From an uncultured Bacteroidales bacterium (lineage in GTDB: Bacteria > Bacteroidota > Bacteroidia > Bacteroidales > Salinivirgaceae), in assembly GCA_937981765.1 (NCBI GenBank), contig CALJOM010000005.1, positions 91,962-155,961 of the forward strand: a stretch of DNA of 64,000 nt, given 5' to 3'. Under the pieces are notes generated by a model, which saw nothing but the letters and a program-made list of their open reading frames with translations, was not told where the DNA came from and did not search any database. The translations under genes were made by a program, and so were the position numbers. Shown here one piece after another: positions 17,498 through 28,339 of the stretch (position 1 is its first letter; the number at the start of each line of letters is the position of its first letter).

Positions 17498-19609
17498 ATG
17501 AGTTCGAAATTAGAGTTTACACGAAACATAGGCATCATGGCACACATTGATGCCGGAAAAACGACAACAACCGAGCGGATACTCTTCTACACCGGTAAAA
17601 CCCATCGGATTGGCGAAGTACATGATGGTGCTGCCACCATGGATTGGATGGAGCAAGAGCAGGAGAGAGGGATTACTATAACTTCAGCAGCAACAACCAC
17701 ATACTGGAGATATGCTGATTCAGAATTTAAAATCAATATCATAGACACCCCGGGACACGTTGACTTTACCGTTGAAGTAGAAAGATCGTTACGTGTTCTC
17801 GATGGTGCTATTGCCGTATATTGCGCAGTTGGCGGCGTAGAACCCCAATCAGAGACAGTCTGGAGACAGGCTGATAAATACAAAGTGCCTCGCATAGCCT
17901 TTGTTAACAAAATGGACCGTGTTGGTGCCGATTTCTTCTCCGTTGTCCAACAAATGAAAACAAAACTCAACGCCAACGCTGTTCCTATTCAAATCCCCAT
18001 TGGTTCAGAAGAAAAATTTAATGGTGTTGTTGATTTAGTTGAAAAACGCGCCATCGAATGGTATGAAGACGAAAAAGGCGTTACCAACTACAGATATATT
18101 GATATACCAGCTGATTTACATGATCAGGTGGAGGAATATCGTCAACTAATGGTAGAAGCCATTGCTGAAGTCGACGATCAAATTTTGGAGCGCTACCTGG
18201 ATGATCCCGAAAAAATTACACACCAGGAAATGCGTGAAGCCCTTAGAAAAGCAACCATAGCAAGAGTATTGGTTCCGGTGATGTGTGGAGCCTCGTTTAA
18301 GAACAAAGGTGTACAGCGCTTACTCGATGCAGTATGTGCCTATTTACCCAGCCCACTTGATATAGATGCCGTTCAGGGAACAGCTGTTGATGATCCAGAG
18401 GAAATTATTATAAGAAAACCCTTGGATAGCGAGCCTCTTTGTGCTTTGGCGTTCAAGATTGCAACCGACCCCTATGTAGGCCGGCTTTGCTATATCCGAG
18501 TTTACTCAGGTGTTCTGGAAGGTGGAATGACCGTTTATAATTCACGCACTGGAAAAAAAGAACGCATCTCACGCCTATTCCAGATGCATGCCAACAAGCA
18601 AAATCCGGTAGAACGTATTGGAGCCGGCGACATTTGTGCTGCCGTTGGTTTTAAAAACATTCGTACCGGCGACACTCTTTGCGATCCGGACAAACCCATG
18701 GTACTAGAAAAAATGGATTTCCCCGAGCCGGTAATATCACTATCCATCGAACCCAAAACACAGGCCGATACTGAGCGTCTTGATAATGCCCTTGTGAAAT
18801 TGATGGAAGAGGATCCAACATTCAATGTAGTTACTGATTCCGATACTGGGCAGATAGTAATCAGTGGAATGGGCGAATTACACCTTGAGATAATTCTCGA
18901 TCGTATGCGTAGAGAGTTCAAGGTTGAATGCAACCAAGGAGCTCCTATGGTGAAATACAAAGAAGCCATTACCCAAACCGTTGAACATCGCGAAGTATTC
19001 AAAAAGCAAACCGGTGGTCGTGGTAAATATGCCGATATTTATGTACGTATTGGCCCAGCCGATCCTGGCGTAACAGGATTACAATTTGTTGATGAAATTA
19101 AAGGAGGAGTTATACCTAGAGAATACATACCAGCTGTTGAAAAAGGCTTCAAAGAAGCAATGCTAAACGGGCCATTAGCTGGGTATCCGTTGCAGAATCT
19201 CAAAGTAGTATTGTTCGACGGATCGTTTCACCCTGTAGACTCGGACTCACTATCCTTCGAACTTTGTGCAAAAGCCGCTTTCAGAGCTGCGGCAGCTAAA
19301 GCAAAACCAGTATTGTTAGAACCAATAATGCTGGCCGAAGTAACCACCCCTGAAGAATACATGGGTGATATTATTGGCGATTTCAATCGTCGTAGAGGAA
19401 TTATTCTAGGTACCGACGACAGAAATGGAGCCAAAATTATACGCGTACACGTTCCATTAGCAGAGAAATTTGGATATATCACTGTATTAAGAACATTATC
19501 TTCAGGACGAGCATCTCATGCCATGGAATTTTCTCATTACGAAGAAGTTCCGAAAAATATTGCAATCTCAGTTTTGGAAAAAGTAAAAGGTAGAACAGAT
19601 CTGTTATAA
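17498..19609 (+). CDS. fusA: Elongation factor G
   Basis: GTPase that drives translocation of tRNA and mRNA on the ribosome, 703 residues, normal length. G1 is [13 protein letters not shown] (about residue 14), switch II is DTPGHVDFT (about 87) and G4 is NKMDR (about 141). Domain IV has the loop residues needed for translocation (GGRGKYADI and onward) and the C-terminal domain V ends [12 protein letters not shown]. It is followed by rpsJ rather than tuf, as is common in Bacteroidota. Whether the genome holds further EF-G copies cannot be told from the window. Confidence 0.97.
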   Translation: MSSKLEFTRNIGIMAHIDAGKTTTTERILFYTGKTHRIGEVHDGAATMDWMEQEQERGITITSAATTTYWRYADSEFKINIIDTPGHVDFTVEVERSLRVLDGAIAVYCAVGGVEPQSETVWRQADKYKVPRIAFVNKMDRVGADFFSVVQQMKTKLNANAVPIQIPIGSEEKFNGVVDLVEKRAIEWYEDEKGVTNYRYIDIPADLHDQVEEYRQLMVEAIAEVDDQILERYLDDPEKITHQEMREALRKATIARVLVPVMCGASFKNKGVQRLLDAVCAYLPSPLDIDAVQGTAVDDPEEIIIRKPLDSEPLCALAFKIATDPYVGRLCYIRVYSGVLEGGMTVYNSRTGKKERISRLFQMHANKQNPVERIGAGDICAAVGFKNIRTGDTLCDPDKPMVLEKMDFPEPVISLSIEPKTQADTERLDNALVKLMEEDPTFNVVTDSDTGQIVISGMGELHLEIILDRMRREFKVECNQGAPMVKYKEAITQTVEHREVFKKQTGGRGKYADIYVRIGPADPGVTGLQFVDEIKGGVIPREYIPAVEKGFKEAMLNGPLAGYPLQNLKVVLFDGSFHPVDSDSLSFELCAKAAFRAAAAKAKPVLLEPIMLAEVTTPEEYMGDIIGDFNRRRGIILGTDDRNGAKIIRVHVPLAEKFGYITVLRTLSSGRASHAMEFSHYEEVPKNIAISVLEKVKGRTDLL

Positions 19610-19618
19610 TGTTAAGCT

Positions 19619-19924
19619 ATGAGCCAAAAAATCAGAATTAAATTAAAGTCTTACGACCACAATCTGGTTGATAGATCAGCCGAGAAAATCGTAAAGACAG
19701 TAAAGGCAACCGGCGCTGTAGTTAGTGGTCCTATACCACTGCCTACCCATACCCGGATATTTACTGTGAATCGCTCCACTTTTGTGAACAAGAAATCCCG
19801 CGAGCAATTTGAATTACGTTCACACAAGCGTTTGATGGATATCTACAGCTCAAATGCTAAAACCATCGACGCATTGATGAAACTTGAATTGCCCAGTGGT
19901 GTAGAAGTAGAAATTAAAGTTTGA
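19619..19924 (+). CDS. rpsJ: 30S ribosomal protein S10
   Basis: Small-subunit head protein, 101 residues, which also serves as NusE in antitermination complexes. [18 protein letters not shown] and the long loop region [19 protein letters not shown] are typical. The loop residue at the position of tetracycline-resistance changes (near [11 protein letters not shown] in relatives) reads [11 protein letters not shown], unremarkable here. Its stop lies 14 bases before the start of rplC, and it links the str part to the S10 part of the operon. Confidence 0.97.
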   Translation: MSQKIRIKLKSYDHNLVDRSAEKIVKTVKATGAVVSGPIPLPTHTRIFTVNRSTFVNKKSREQFELRSHKRLMDIYSSNAKTIDALMKLELPSGVEVEIKV

Positions 19925-19938
19925 TAAAACGTACCGAA

Positions 19939-20556
19939 ATGGCTGGATTAATTGGAAGAAAAATTGGAATGACATCGGTATTCAGTGCCGAGGGGAAAAA
20001 CATCCCATGCACTGTTATCGAAGCGGGCCCTTGTGTTGTTACACAAGTTAAAACCGTTGAAAAAGACGGTTATAGCGCTTACCAGCTAGGGTTTGACCCC
20101 GTTAAGGAGAAAAATGTAACCAAACCTATGCTTGGACACTTTAAAAAAGCCGGCGTTTCTCCAATGAGAAAACTTGTTGAGTTCCCCATGGGAGAACATC
20201 AACTAAATGTTGGAGACGTTGTTACCGTTGATATTTTCAAAGATACCTACTGGGTAGATATCGTTGGAATATCAAAGGGAAAAGGATTTCAAGGCGTTGT
20301 TAAACGCCATGGTTTTGGTGGTGTTGGCGAACAAACACACGGACAGCACAACCGATTAAGAGCTCCCGGTTCACTTGGTGCATCATCTTTCCCATCACGT
20401 GTACTTCCGGGAATGCGTATGGCAGGAAGAACCGGAGGGAATCGAGTTAAAGTTATCGACCTCCAAGTCGTTAAAGTAATTCCCGAACAAAACCTTATTC
20501 TTGTAAAAGGTTCGGTACCCGGAGCAAAAGGATCATACTTAATTATTGAAGACTAA
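19939..20556 (+). CDS. rplC: 50S ribosomal protein L3
   Basis: Early-assembly protein at the peptidyl-transferase side of 23S rRNA, 205 residues. The frame can be read from a TTG at 19921 overlapping rpsJ, but ATG 19939 giving [15 protein letters not shown] is the family's normal start. The conserved extension [15 protein letters not shown] and [13 protein letters not shown] reaches toward the catalytic centre. Its TAA shares bases with the ATG of rplD (TAATG at 20554-20558), implying translational coupling. Confidence 0.97.
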   Translation: MAGLIGRKIGMTSVFSAEGKNIPCTVIEAGPCVVTQVKTVEKDGYSAYQLGFDPVKEKNVTKPMLGHFKKAGVSPMRKLVEFPMGEHQLNVGDVVTVDIFKDTYWVDIVGISKGKGFQGVVKRHGFGGVGEQTHGQHNRLRAPGSLGASSFPSRVLPGMRMAGRTGGNRVKVIDLQVVKVIPEQNLILVKGSVPGAKGSYLIIED

Positions 20557-21185
20557 TGGAACTGAGTGTATTAACTATCGAAGGAAAAGATACCGGACGT
20601 AAAGTAACGTTAAGCGACGCAATCTTTGGAATAGAACCCAACGATCACGCCATCTATCTTGATGTTAAACAATACCTTGCCAACCAGCGCCAAGGTACTC
20701 ACAAATCAAAAGAGAGAGGCGAAGTTCAGGGGAGTACCCGCAAACTAAAGCGTCAGAAAGGAACCGGTGGTGCCCGTGCAGGTATGATTCGTAACCCCCT
20801 CTTTGTAAAAGGAGGTAGAGTGTTTGGACCACGTCCACGCGATTATCGTTTCAAACTTAACAAAAAAGTGAAACGGCTTGCACGTTTATCAGCTCTATCC
20901 TATAAAGCTCAAAACGGGCAGATAATCGTTGTAGAAGACTTCGCCATGTCGGCTCCTAAAACTAAGGATTACGTTAAAATTCTTACCAATCTTCAGATTG
21001 GCGAGTTAAAGTCTTTAATGATTATGCCAAGGGTAGAACCAAATATTGCTTTATCGGCTCGCAATCTTCAAAATGCAAAAGTTGCCGCCCTCAACGGGTT
21101 GAATACCTATAACATTTTGAACGCCAAACGATTAATATTCACTGAGAGCGGATTAAAAGCTGTTGAAGAATTGTATAACGCTTAA
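20556..21185 (+). CDS. rplD: 50S ribosomal protein L4
   Basis: Lines the nascent-peptide exit tunnel, 209 residues. The tunnel loop [19 protein letters not shown] is present; changes in this loop cause macrolide resistance in other bacteria and none is evident here. It overlaps the end of rplC by one base. E. coli L4 also represses the S10 operon through the leader RNA; no comparable leader is visible here because the operon starts at rpsL. Confidence 0.97.
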   Translation: MELSVLTIEGKDTGRKVTLSDAIFGIEPNDHAIYLDVKQYLANQRQGTHKSKERGEVQGSTRKLKRQKGTGGARAGMIRNPLFVKGGRVFGPRPRDYRFKLNKKVKRLARLSALSYKAQNGQIIVVEDFAMSAPKTKDYVKILTNLQIGELKSLMIMPRVEPNIALSARNLQNAKVAALNGLNTYNILNAKRLIFTESGLKAVEELYNA

Positions 21186-21203
21186 AACTTAAAACTTTTA
21201 CCG

Positions 21204-21494
21204 ATGGACATCATAATTCGTCCCCTCATAACCGAGAAAATGACCGCACTTGGAGAGAAACTCAACCGTTATGGATTTGTTGTAGATAAAAGAGCTACAA
21301 AACCACAAATACGCGAAGCGGTTGAAAAACTTTACAACGTAAAGGTAGAAACAGTCAACACCTGCATTTATGGAGGCAGAAGACGCTCTCGATATACAAA
21401 AAGCGGTGTAATTGAAGGGAGAACTAACTCCTTTAAAAAGGCGTTTATCACGTTAAAAGAGGGATATACAATTGATTTTTATAGCAATATCTGA
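21204..21494 (+). CDS. rplW: 50S ribosomal protein L23
   Basis: Exit-tunnel rim protein and docking site for trigger factor and signal recognition particle, 96 residues. [18 protein letters not shown] and the basic loop [13 protein letters not shown] are family features. It follows rplD after 18 bases and precedes rplB by 5 bases. Confidence 0.96.
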   Translation: MDIIIRPLITEKMTALGEKLNRYGFVVDKRATKPQIREAVEKLYNVKVETVNTCIYGGRRRSRYTKSGVIEGRTNSFKKAFITLKEGYTIDFYSNI

Positions 21495-21499
21495 TAACA

Positions 21500-22324
21500 A
21501 TGGGTGTAAGAAAGTTAAAACCGGTAACCCCGGGACAAAGACACAGAGTGGTAAATACTTTCGAAGAAATTACCACCAACAAGCCTGAGAAATCACTGTT
21601 GCAATGCCTCAAAAGTACCGGCGGAAGAAATAACGTTGGTAAAATGACAGTGAGATATAGAGGCGGAGGCCACAAAAGACAGTACCGGATTATTGATTTC
21701 AAGCGCGACAAAGAAAACATGCCGGCTATTGTTAAAACCATTGAGTACGACCCCAACCGTTCAGCGTTCATTGCCTTAGTAGTGTATGCCGACGGTGAGA
21801 AACGTTACATTGTTGCTCCCCATGGACTAAAAGTTGGACAAACCGTTGTATCCGGCAAAGGCATTAGCCCAGAAATAGGTAACTGCCTTTATTTATCGGA
21901 GATACCCCTCGGTTCCATCATCCACAACATCGAATTACAACCAGGTAGAGGAGCAAGCATGGCACGCAGTGCCGGAACGTACGCGCAATTGTTAAGCCGT
22001 GATGGCAAATACGCAGTACTAAAATTACCCTCTGGAGAAACAAGGCTAGTGTTGACCACCTGCAAAGCTACCATCGGAGCTGTATCGAATCCGGACCATG
22101 GGTTGGTTACTTCCGGAAAAGCAGGTAGAGAGCGTTGGTTAGGACGTCGTCCACGAAACAGAGGTGTATCTATGAACCCAGTAGATCACCCCATGGGTGG
22201 TGGAGAAGGACGTGCCAGCGGTGGACATCCAAGATCGCGTAAAGGTATTCCTGCCAAAGGCTACAAAACCCGCGACAAGAAAAAAGCGTCCAACCGTTAT
22301 ATCATTGAACGTAGAAAAAAATAG
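21500..22324 (+). CDS. rplB: 50S ribosomal protein L2
   Basis: Largest and most conserved 23S-binding protein near the peptidyl-transferase centre, 274 residues. The C-terminal signature [19 protein letters not shown] is present with the functionally important His of VDHP; the following His of the E. coli sequence is Met here. The N-terminal [13 protein letters not shown] is also typical. Normal length and position after rplW. Confidence 0.97.
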   Translation: MGVRKLKPVTPGQRHRVVNTFEEITTNKPEKSLLQCLKSTGGRNNVGKMTVRYRGGGHKRQYRIIDFKRDKENMPAIVKTIEYDPNRSAFIALVVYADGEKRYIVAPHGLKVGQTVVSGKGISPEIGNCLYLSEIPLGSIIHNIELQPGRGASMARSAGTYAQLLSRDGKYAVLKLPSGETRLVLTTCKATIGAVSNPDHGLVTSGKAGRERWLGRRPRNRGVSMNPVDHPMGGGEGRASGGHPRSRKGIPAKGYKTRDKKKASNRYIIERRKK

Positions 22325-22345
22325 GTCAATTAAACAAATGAAATT

Positions 22346-22615
22346 ATGAGCCGTTCATTAAAAAAAGGTCCATACATTGACTACAAGCTGGAGAAAAAAG
22401 TCCTTGATATGAATGCCAGTGGCAAAAAACAAGTTATCAAAACCTGGTCACGTGCGTCGATGATTTCCCCAGACTTTGTAGGTCATACAATTGCCGTACA
22501 CAATGGTAACAAGTTTATACCTGTATATATTACCGAAAACATGGTTGGGCATAAGCTAGGAGAATTTGCCCCAACTCGTATCTTCAGAGGACATGCAGGT
22601 AACAAGAAAAAGTAA
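22346..22615 (+). CDS. rpsS: 30S ribosomal protein S19
   Basis: Head protein that pairs with S13 and contacts A-site tRNA, 89 residues. [19 protein letters not shown] and the conserved [20 protein letters not shown] and [11 protein letters not shown] motifs identify it directly. A 21-base gap separates it from rplB and a 22-base gap from rplV. Confidence 0.97.
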   Translation: MSRSLKKGPYIDYKLEKKVLDMNASGKKQVIKTWSRASMISPDFVGHTIAVHNGNKFIPVYITENMVGHKLGEFAPTRIFRGHAGNKKK

Positions 22616-22637
22616 TAATCGGAAAAACTGAGGAATC

Positions 22638-23045
22638 ATGGGTGCAAGAAAACGACTTAAAGCACTGGAAAGAAAATCAGCAAATAAAGGAAAAGTATTT
22701 GCACGACTCAACGATTGCCCAACCTCACCACGAAAAATGCGATTAGTAGTGGATCTTATCCGTGGCAAAGAGGTAAACAAAGCTCTCGACATTCTTCGCT
22801 TTACTCAAAAAGAAGCAGCTCGTCGTGTTGAGAAGCTACTTCGTTCAGCCATTGCCAACTGGGAAAATAAAAACCAGGGAGCACGGATCGAAGAGGCTGG
22901 ATTGTTTGTTAAAGAAGCCTACGTTGATGGAGGTCGTATGTTAAAAAGACTTCGACCAGCACCACAAGGGCGCGCATATAGAATCCGTAAGCGTTCGAAT
23001 CATGTAACAATTGTTTTGGGCAGTCAAACCACAAATGAAAACTAA
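22638..23045 (+). CDS. rplV: 50S ribosomal protein L22
   Basis: Exit-tunnel protein that spans all 23S domains, 135 residues, about 25 longer than the E. coli form because of an N-terminal basic extension ([18 protein letters not shown]). Core motifs [15 protein letters not shown] and the tunnel hairpin [18 protein letters not shown] are intact with no macrolide-type deletion. Confidence 0.96.
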   Translation: MGARKRLKALERKSANKGKVFARLNDCPTSPRKMRLVVDLIRGKEVNKALDILRFTQKEAARRVEKLLRSAIANWENKNQGARIEEAGLFVKEAYVDGGRMLKRLRPAPQGRAYRIRKRSNHVTIVLGSQTTNEN

Positions 23046-23051
23046 CATTCA

Positions 23052-23759
23052 ATGGGACAAAAAACAAATCCTATAGGTAATCGACTTGGAATTATCCGTG
23101 GATGGGATTCCAATTGGTATGGAGGTAAAAATTACGCCGACAAACTTGTTGAAGATAAGAAGATCCGTACCTATCTGAACACGCGCCTTGCAAAAGCCAG
23201 TGTTTCAAAGATAGTAATAGAACGGACCTTAAAACTTATCACCGTAACCGTACATACCGCTCGTCCTGGCATAATTATTGGTAAGGGAGGCCAGGAAGTT
23301 GACAAACTCAAAGAGGAGTTGAAAAAAATTACCAAAAAAGACATTCAAATCAACATCTTTGAGATTAAACGACCCGAGCTTGACGCCGTATTAGTAGCTA
23401 ACAACATTGCACGTCAGTTGGAAGGAAGAGTTTCATACCGCCGTGCGATAAAAACAGCCATAGCTTCTACCATGCGTGTTGGAGCCAAAGGAATAAAAGT
23501 AATGATCTCAGGCCGTATAGGCGGAGCCGAAATGGCGCGTTCAGAAACCTATAAGGAAGGTCGGATACCATTGCATACTTTGCGTGCCGATATCGACTAC
23601 AGTTTGGCTGAAGCACTTACAAAATACGGATTGTTAGGTATCAAAGTTTGGATTTTCAAAGGCGAGGTATTCGCAAAACGTGACTTATCACCCAATGTTG
23701 GACAACCCAGCGTTAGCAGTGGTAAGCCATTTAAAGCACATCGCCGGAAAAAGAAATAA
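23052..23759 (+). CDS. rpsC: 30S ribosomal protein S3
   Basis: mRNA-entry protein with helicase role, 235 residues. The KH domain shows [18 protein letters not shown] (about residue 76) and the C-terminal domain [20 protein letters not shown]. It begins 6 bases after rplV. The C-terminus ends in a short basic tail (HRRKKK). Normal for the family. Confidence 0.97.
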   Translation: MGQKTNPIGNRLGIIRGWDSNWYGGKNYADKLVEDKKIRTYLNTRLAKASVSKIVIERTLKLITVTVHTARPGIIIGKGGQEVDKLKEELKKITKKDIQINIFEIKRPELDAVLVANNIARQLEGRVSYRRAIKTAIASTMRVGAKGIKVMISGRIGGAEMARSETYKEGRIPLHTLRADIDYSLAEALTKYGLLGIKVWIFKGEVFAKRDLSPNVGQPSVSSGKPFKAHRRKKK

Positions 23760-23784
23760 CCCAAAAAGATAGGGAGATACGAAC

Positions 23785-24204
23785 ATGTTACAACCAAAGA
23801 AAACGAAATATCGTCGTCATCAGAAAGGACGCATGAAGGGAAATGCCCAGAGAGGGAATCAGCTGGCCTTTGGATCTTTTGGGATTAAAACCCTTGAAAG
23901 TGCGTGGATCGACGGACGTCAAATAGAAGCCGCCCGTGTTGCTGTTACACGTTTTATGCAACGTCAAGGGCAAGTTTGGATACGAATCTTTCCAGACAAA
24001 CCGATAACCAAAAAACCTGCAGAAACTCGTCAAGGTAAAGGTAAGGGAAATCCGGAAGGATATGTTGCACCAGTAACCCCAGGACGTATTCTGATTGAAG
24101 CAGAAGGAGTACCTATGGCAGTTGCTCGCGAAGCTTTGCGTTTGGCCGCACAAAAACTACCGGTTAAGACCAAATTTATTGTACGTCCAGATTATGTTGA
24201 ATAA
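23785..24204 (+). CDS. rplP: 50S ribosomal protein L16
   Basis: Organises the A-site tRNA region of the large subunit, 139 residues. [19 protein letters not shown] is diagnostic, as are the tRNA-side motif [18 protein letters not shown] and the [14 protein letters not shown] loop, which holds the arginine-region target of bacterial L16 hydroxylation in other species. A GGGAG stretch lies ahead of the ATG. Confidence 0.97.
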   Translation: MLQPKKTKYRRHQKGRMKGNAQRGNQLAFGSFGIKTLESAWIDGRQIEAARVAVTRFMQRQGQVWIRIFPDKPITKKPAETRQGKGKGNPEGYVAPVTPGRILIEAEGVPMAVAREALRLAAQKLPVKTKFIVRPDYVE

Positions 24205-24221
24205 TTAAAAGTCGAGCCGTT

Positions 24222-24425
24222 ATGAAAATGTCAGAAGTACGCCAACTCAACGATAAAGACTTAAGAGATCGCATCAAAGACCTTAAGATCACGTTAACAC
24301 AATTGCGAATCAATCATGCGATTTCCCCCCTGGATAATCCCATGCGCCTTCGTGCCCTTAGACGAGATATCGCACGATTGAAAACCGAATTGCGGCAAAG
24401 AGAGTTATCTAAACGAAACAATTAA
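24222..24425 (+). CDS. rpmC: 50S ribosomal protein L29
   Basis: Small helical hairpin beside the exit tunnel, 67 residues, forming with L23 the trigger factor site. [19 protein letters not shown] and the ending [18 protein letters not shown] fit. It lies between rplP and rpsQ as in other bacteria, with one base between its stop and the rpsQ ATG. Confidence 0.95.
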   Translation: MKMSEVRQLNDKDLRDRIKDLKITLTQLRINHAISPLDNPMRLRALRRDIARLKTELRQRELSKRNN

Positions 24426-24426
24426 A

Positions 24427-24696
24427 ATGAACACAATGGAACAGAAGAGAAATGCCCGCAAAGAAAGGATCGGCGTTGTGGTCAGCAACAAAATGAATAA
24501 ATCCATAGTCGTAGCTATAGAGCATAAAGTAAAGCATCCCATTTACGGAAAATTCGTAAAAGCTACCACTAAGCTGAAAGCCCATGATGAGAATAATGAG
24601 TGCAACATTGGCGATATAGTTCGCATCATGGAAACACGCCCGCTGAGTAAAACCAAAAACTGGAGACTTGTAGAAATCATTGAAAGAGCTAAGTAA
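24427..24696 (+). CDS. rpsQ: 30S ribosomal protein S17
   Basis: OB-fold 16S-binding protein needed early in assembly, 89 residues. Motifs [19 protein letters not shown] and [20 protein letters not shown] are standard. Two in-frame ATG codons (24427 and 24436) are possible starts; both leave the fold complete. Confidence 0.96.
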   Translation: MNTMEQKRNARKERIGVVVSNKMNKSIVVAIEHKVKHPIYGKFVKATTKLKAHDENNECNIGDIVRIMETRPLSKTKNWRLVEIIERAK

Positions 24697-24698
24697 CC

Positions 24699-25064
24699 AT
24701 GATACAGCAAGAAACACGTCTAAATGTTGCCGATAATAGTGGAGCCAAAGAAGTATTATGTATTAATGTTCTTGGAGGTTCCAGAAAACGGTATGCTACA
24801 GTTGGTGATGTAATTGTTGTCACCGTAAAAAGCGCAATCCCCTCGGGCGATGTAAAAAAAGGGACCGTTCACAGAGCAGTTGTAGTTAGAACAAAAAAAG
24901 AGATCCGTCGTGCCGATGGTTCATACATCCGTTTCGATGATAACGCATGTGTATTACTAACCAATGCCGGTGAATTGAAAGGAACCCGTATTTTTGGTCC
25001 TGTCGCTCGTGAATTACGTGATAAATACATGAAAATTGTATCTTTGGCACCCGAAGTGTTGTAA
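24699..25064 (+). CDS. rplN: 50S ribosomal protein L14
   Basis: Intersubunit-bridge protein and docking point of the silencing factor RsfS, 121 residues. [19 protein letters not shown] and the ending [18 protein letters not shown] match the family closely. It starts 2 bases after rpsQ. Confidence 0.97.
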   Translation: MIQQETRLNVADNSGAKEVLCINVLGGSRKRYATVGDVIVVTVKSAIPSGDVKKGTVHRAVVVRTKKEIRRADGSYIRFDDNACVLLTNAGELKGTRIFGPVARELRDKYMKIVSLAPEVL

Positions 25065-25084
25065 AAAAGCAAAACAGATCAAAA

Positions 25085-25408
25085 ATGCGCAGAAAATTTC
25101 ATATTAAAAAGGGCGATGTAGTTGTTGTTATTGCCGGCAACTCCAAGGGGCAACAAGGCAGAGTACTCGAAGTTGATACCAAAAACGAGAGAGCCATTGT
25201 GGAAGGAGTTAATCTAATCTCCAAGCACACCAAGCCTAACGCCCAAAACCCCAATGGGGGAATTATCAAGAAGGAAGGTTCAATACATATCTCAAACCTT
25301 CTGCCCTTAGACCCAAAAACCGGCAAACCTTCACGCGTTGGTCGTAGAAGAAATGAAGAAGGAAAATTGGTAAGATTTTATAAAAAATCTGGAGAGGAGA
25401 TTAAGTAA
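25085..25408 (+). CDS. rplX: 50S ribosomal protein L24
   Basis: Assembly-initiator protein at the exit-tunnel mouth, 107 residues. The KOW motif is [20 protein letters not shown] at the N-terminus. Its TAA shares bases with the ATG of rplE (TAATG at 25406-25410), so the two are probably coupled in translation. Confidence 0.96.
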   Translation: MRRKFHIKKGDVVVVIAGNSKGQQGRVLEVDTKNERAIVEGVNLISKHTKPNAQNPNGGIIKKEGSIHISNLLPLDPKTGKPSRVGRRRNEEGKLVRFYKKSGEEIK

Positions 25409-25965
25409 TGGCTTACGTTCCAACATTAAAGAAGAAATATCGCGAGGAAATAGTGCCTGCACTTCAGGCGGAATTCAAGTATAAATCCATTATGCAGGTA
25501 CCTCGCCTCGAAAAGATCGTACTTAACCAAGGGCTTGGCAAAGCCACTTCCGACCGCAAGCTCATCGACAGCGGTTTGAACGAAATGACCATGATAGCAG
25601 GTCAGAAAGCCGTTGCAACCTTATCCCGTAAGGACATCTCAAATTTCAAACTACGTAAGAAAATGCCTATCGGAGTTAAGGTAACCTTGAGAAGCGATAG
25701 AATGTACGAATTTTTGGAACGCCTAATATGCGTAGCTCTGCCACGAATACGTGACTTTCAGGGTGTTGGTGGCAAACTCGACGGCAGAGGTAACTATACC
25801 TTGGGTATAAGTGAACACATTATCTTCCCCGAAATCGATCTGGACAAAATCAACCAGATTCTTGGGATGGACATAACCTTTGTCACCACTGCCAAGACCG
25901 ATGAGGAAGCATATGCCCTATTGAAAGCTTTTGGGATTCCATTTAAAAACGAGAAAAAGAACTAA
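25408..25965 (+). CDS. rplE: 50S ribosomal protein L5
   Basis: Central-protuberance protein that binds 5S rRNA and touches P-site tRNA, 185 residues. The motifs [35 protein letters not shown] and [18 protein letters not shown] are characteristic. It overlaps rplX by one base and is followed three bases later by rpsN. Confidence 0.97.
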   Translation: MAYVPTLKKKYREEIVPALQAEFKYKSIMQVPRLEKIVLNQGLGKATSDRKLIDSGLNEMTMIAGQKAVATLSRKDISNFKLRKKMPIGVKVTLRSDRMYEFLERLICVALPRIRDFQGVGGKLDGRGNYTLGISEHIIFPEIDLDKINQILGMDITFVTTAKTDEEAYALLKAFGIPFKNEKKN

Positions 25966-25968
25966 ACT

Positions 25969-26238
25969 ATGGCAAAAGAATCAATGAAAGCACGTGAAAG
26001 AAAACGTGCCAAATTAATTGAAAAATATGCAAAGAAGCGTGCAGAGTTAAAAGCTGCCGGCGATTATGTTGGTTTACAAAAATTGCCGAAAAATTCATCC
26101 CCCGTTCGTTTGCATAACCGTTGCCAGTTAACAGGACGTCCCAGAGGATACATGCGGCAATTTGGAATCAGCCGTATATGTTTCCGCGAAATGGCTAATC
26201 AAGGGCTCATTCCAGGAGTTAAAAAAGCAAGTTGGTAA
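25969..26238 (+). CDS. rpsN: 30S ribosomal protein S14, zinc-free long form
   Basis: Late-assembly protein of the 30S head, 89 residues. It is the long form without the paired CxxC zinc knuckle. [19 protein letters not shown] and [19 protein letters not shown] are diagnostic. A zinc-free S14, together with the zinc-free L36 in the same operon, keeps these ribosomal positions independent of zinc supply. Confidence 0.96.
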   Translation: MAKESMKARERKRAKLIEKYAKKRAELKAAGDYVGLQKLPKNSSPVRLHNRCQLTGRPRGYMRQFGISRICFREMANQGLIPGVKKASW

Positions 26239-26261
26239 CTTTTATTTAATTGAAAAAAGCA

Positions 26262-26657
26262 ATGGATGTAATAGGCGATTTTTTAACCAGAATACGTAAC
26301 GCCTCAATGGCAAAGCATAAAGTATTAGAGGTGCCTTCTTCCAACATGAAGAAAGCAATAACCAAAATACTTTACGAGCAAGGGTACATTCTGAATTATA
26401 AGTATGAAGATTCCGATCCGGTACGCAAAACCATTAAGATAGCGCTTAAATATAACCCCTACACCAAACAACCGGTAATTAAGGGAATTCATCGCGTTAG
26501 CCGTCCCGGACTAAGAAAGTATTCAAGTGCAGAGAAAATGCCCCGCGTATTAAATGGACTCGGTATCGCTATTGTTTCAACATCACAAGGTGTGATGACC
26601 GACAAAGATGCCCGTCGTTTAAACATTGGCGGTGAAGTAATTTGTTACATTTATTAA
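26262..26657 (+). CDS. rpsH: 30S ribosomal protein S8
   Basis: Central-domain 16S-binding protein, 131 residues. The frame could be read from a TTG at 26250, but ATG 26262 gives MDVIGDFLTRIRNAS, the normal start. The C-terminal GIAIVSTSQGVMTDKDARR and GGEVICYIY motifs are complete. In E. coli S8 represses the spc genes; no such site was identified here. Confidence 0.96.
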   Translation: MDVIGDFLTRIRNASMAKHKVLEVPSSNMKKAITKILYEQGYILNYKYEDSDPVRKTIKIALKYNPYTKQPVIKGIHRVSRPGLRKYSSAEKMPRVLNGLGIAIVSTSQGVMTDKDARRLNIGGEVICYIY

Positions 26658-26670
26658 AAACATTTGAACA

Positions 26671-27231
26671 ATGTCACGGATAGGTAAATTACCGATAAAT
26701 ATCCCCGCCGGAGTTACTGTTACAATTGATAAAGGAAACAATGTAACCGTTAAAGGCCCCAAAGGTCAGCTGCAACAAGCGGTTAATCCCGACATAACTG
26801 TCTCAGTTGAGAACAACACCGTAATCGTTACCCGGCCAACGGATAATAAACGACACAGAGAATTACACGGGCTTTATCGTGCTCTTATTAATAACATGAT
26901 ACAAGGAGTATCTCAGGGATACACCACCACACTCGAACTCGTAGGTGTTGGTTATAAAGCCGAGGCTAAAGGACAACTGCTTGAATTAGGACTTGGGCAT
27001 TCACACAACATATTTATTGAACTGCCCAAAGAAATAGCAGTAGAAACCATTACCGAGAAGAAAAGCAACCCCAAAATTAAGTTAACGTCCATCGACAAAC
27101 AACTGTTAGGGCAAGTTGCTGCTAAAATCCGTTCACTACGGAAACCTGAGCCATACAAAGGTAAAGGAGTTCGATTCGAGAATGAAACTATCCGACGCAA
27201 GGCCGGAAAGTCAGCAGGTAAAGCTAAGTAA
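26671..27231 (+). CDS. rplF: 50S ribosomal protein L6
   Basis: Protein near the factor-binding site of the large subunit, 186 residues, built of two related domains. [17 protein letters not shown] and the second-domain signature [16 protein letters not shown] are standard. Followed by an unusual Shine-Dalgarno-bearing gap before rplR. Confidence 0.97.
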   Translation: MSRIGKLPINIPAGVTVTIDKGNNVTVKGPKGQLQQAVNPDITVSVENNTVIVTRPTDNKRHRELHGLYRALINNMIQGVSQGYTTTLELVGVGYKAEAKGQLLELGLGHSHNIFIELPKEIAVETITEKKSNPKIKLTSIDKQLLGQVAAKIRSLRKPEPYKGKGVRFENETIRRKAGKSAGKAK

Positions 27232-27236
27232 TTGAT

Positions 27237-27243
27237 AAGGAGG
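27237..27243 (+). promoter_or_regulatory. Strong Shine-Dalgarno sequence before rplR
   Basis: AAGGAGG lies 8 bases before the rplR ATG at 27252, an optimal classical spacing. Neighbouring genes mostly have A-rich leaders instead, as usual for Bacteroidota, so this site stands out. Confidence 0.6.
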
Positions 27244-27251
27244 AAAGAGAT

Positions 27252-27614
27252 ATGTCACTAAGTAAATTAGAACGCAGACAACGAATTAAATACCGTATTC
27301 GTAAACGTGTTTCAGGCGATGCTCAAGCGCCGCGAATGAGCGTTTTTCGTAGCAACCGCCAGATAAGCGTTCAATTAATCGACGATGTTAAAGGCCACAC
27401 TATGGTTTCAGCCTCCTCGTTATGCAAAGAGATCGCTGAAAAAGCAACAGGCTTAAAGAAATCGGAAGTTGCAGCCTTGGTTGGAAAACTAATAGCCAAA
27501 AGAGCCCTTGAAAAAGGGATTACTTATGTTAGATTTGATCGTAACGGATACCTTTATCACGGGAGAGTTAAAGCTCTCGCAGACGGAGCTCGTGAAGGAG
27601 GACTTAAATTCTAA
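27252..27614 (+). CDS. rplR: 50S ribosomal protein L18
   Basis: 5S rRNA-binding protein of the central protuberance, 120 residues. [32 protein letters not shown] and the ending [20 protein letters not shown] are typical. The ATG is preceded by a perfect AAGGAGG. Confidence 0.96.
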   Translation: MSLSKLERRQRIKYRIRKRVSGDAQAPRMSVFRSNRQISVQLIDDVKGHTMVSASSLCKEIAEKATGLKKSEVAALVGKLIAKRALEKGITYVRFDRNGYLYHGRVKALADGAREGGLKF

Positions 27615-27625
27615 AAAAAGGAATT

Positions 27626-28138
27626 ATGTCAGGAATTAGAAAAATAAAGACAAGCGACCTTGAACTAAAAGACAGGCTAGTAGCCATAAACCGTGTAACC
27701 AAGGTTACCAAAGGTGGACGTACCTTCAGTTTCTCGGCAATTGTTGTTGTTGGAAACGAAGATGGAATTGTTGGACATGGATTAGGAAAAGCCGGTGAAG
27801 TAACCGCTGCCATTTCCAAAGCCATAGAAGATGCCAAGAAAAACTTGATTAAAGTACCCATTATCAACAAAACCATACCTCACGAAGCCTACGGAAAATA
27901 CGGAGCCTCAAAGGTTCTGATCAAACCTGCTTCTTCGGGTACCGGGGTCAAAGCAGGTGGTGCAATGCGTGCAGTACTTGAAAGTGTTGGGATTCACGAC
28001 GTATTGGCAAAATCACTCGGATCCAGTAATCCGCATAACGTTGTTAAAGCAACGATGAACGCATTAATGCAATTACGCGATGCTTACGCTGTTGCTGCTG
28101 AACGAGGCATTGAGGTTGATAAAGTTTTTAACGGATAA
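27626..28138 (+). CDS. rpsE: 30S ribosomal protein S5
   Basis: Protein of the mRNA entry tunnel and decoding accuracy, 170 residues. The double-stranded-RNA-binding-like N-domain contains [19 protein letters not shown], the loop affected in spectinomycin-resistant mutants elsewhere, and appears unaltered. The C-domain has [20 protein letters not shown]. Confidence 0.97.
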   Translation: MSGIRKIKTSDLELKDRLVAINRVTKVTKGGRTFSFSAIVVVGNEDGIVGHGLGKAGEVTAAISKAIEDAKKNLIKVPIINKTIPHEAYGKYGASKVLIKPASSGTGVKAGGAMRAVLESVGIHDVLAKSLGSSNPHNVVKATMNALMQLRDAYAVAAERGIEVDKVFNG

Positions 28139-28149
28139 ATGTTGATAGT

Positions 28150-28335
28150 ATGGGAAAGCTAGTAATTAAACAAATCCGTAGCGGAATTGATCAGCCAAAA
28201 AAACAGAAACTGACGCTTAAGGCGTTGGGGCTGCGGAAAATGAACCAAACGGTTATTCACGAGGGAACCCCTCAGATCCGTGGAATGGTTGAAAAAGTAA
28301 AACATCTAGTAACTGTTACAGAAACTAACGAGTAA
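28150..28335 (+). CDS. rpmD: 50S ribosomal protein L30
   Basis: Small large-subunit protein, 61 residues, lost in some bacteria but kept here. MGKLVIKQIRSGIDQPKKQK and ALGLRKMNQTVIHEGTPQIR match the family. It sits in its usual place between rpsE and rplO. Confidence 0.93.
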   Translation: MGKLVIKQIRSGIDQPKKQKLTLKALGLRKMNQTVIHEGTPQIRGMVEKVKHLVTVTETNE

Positions 28336-28339
28336 ACGT

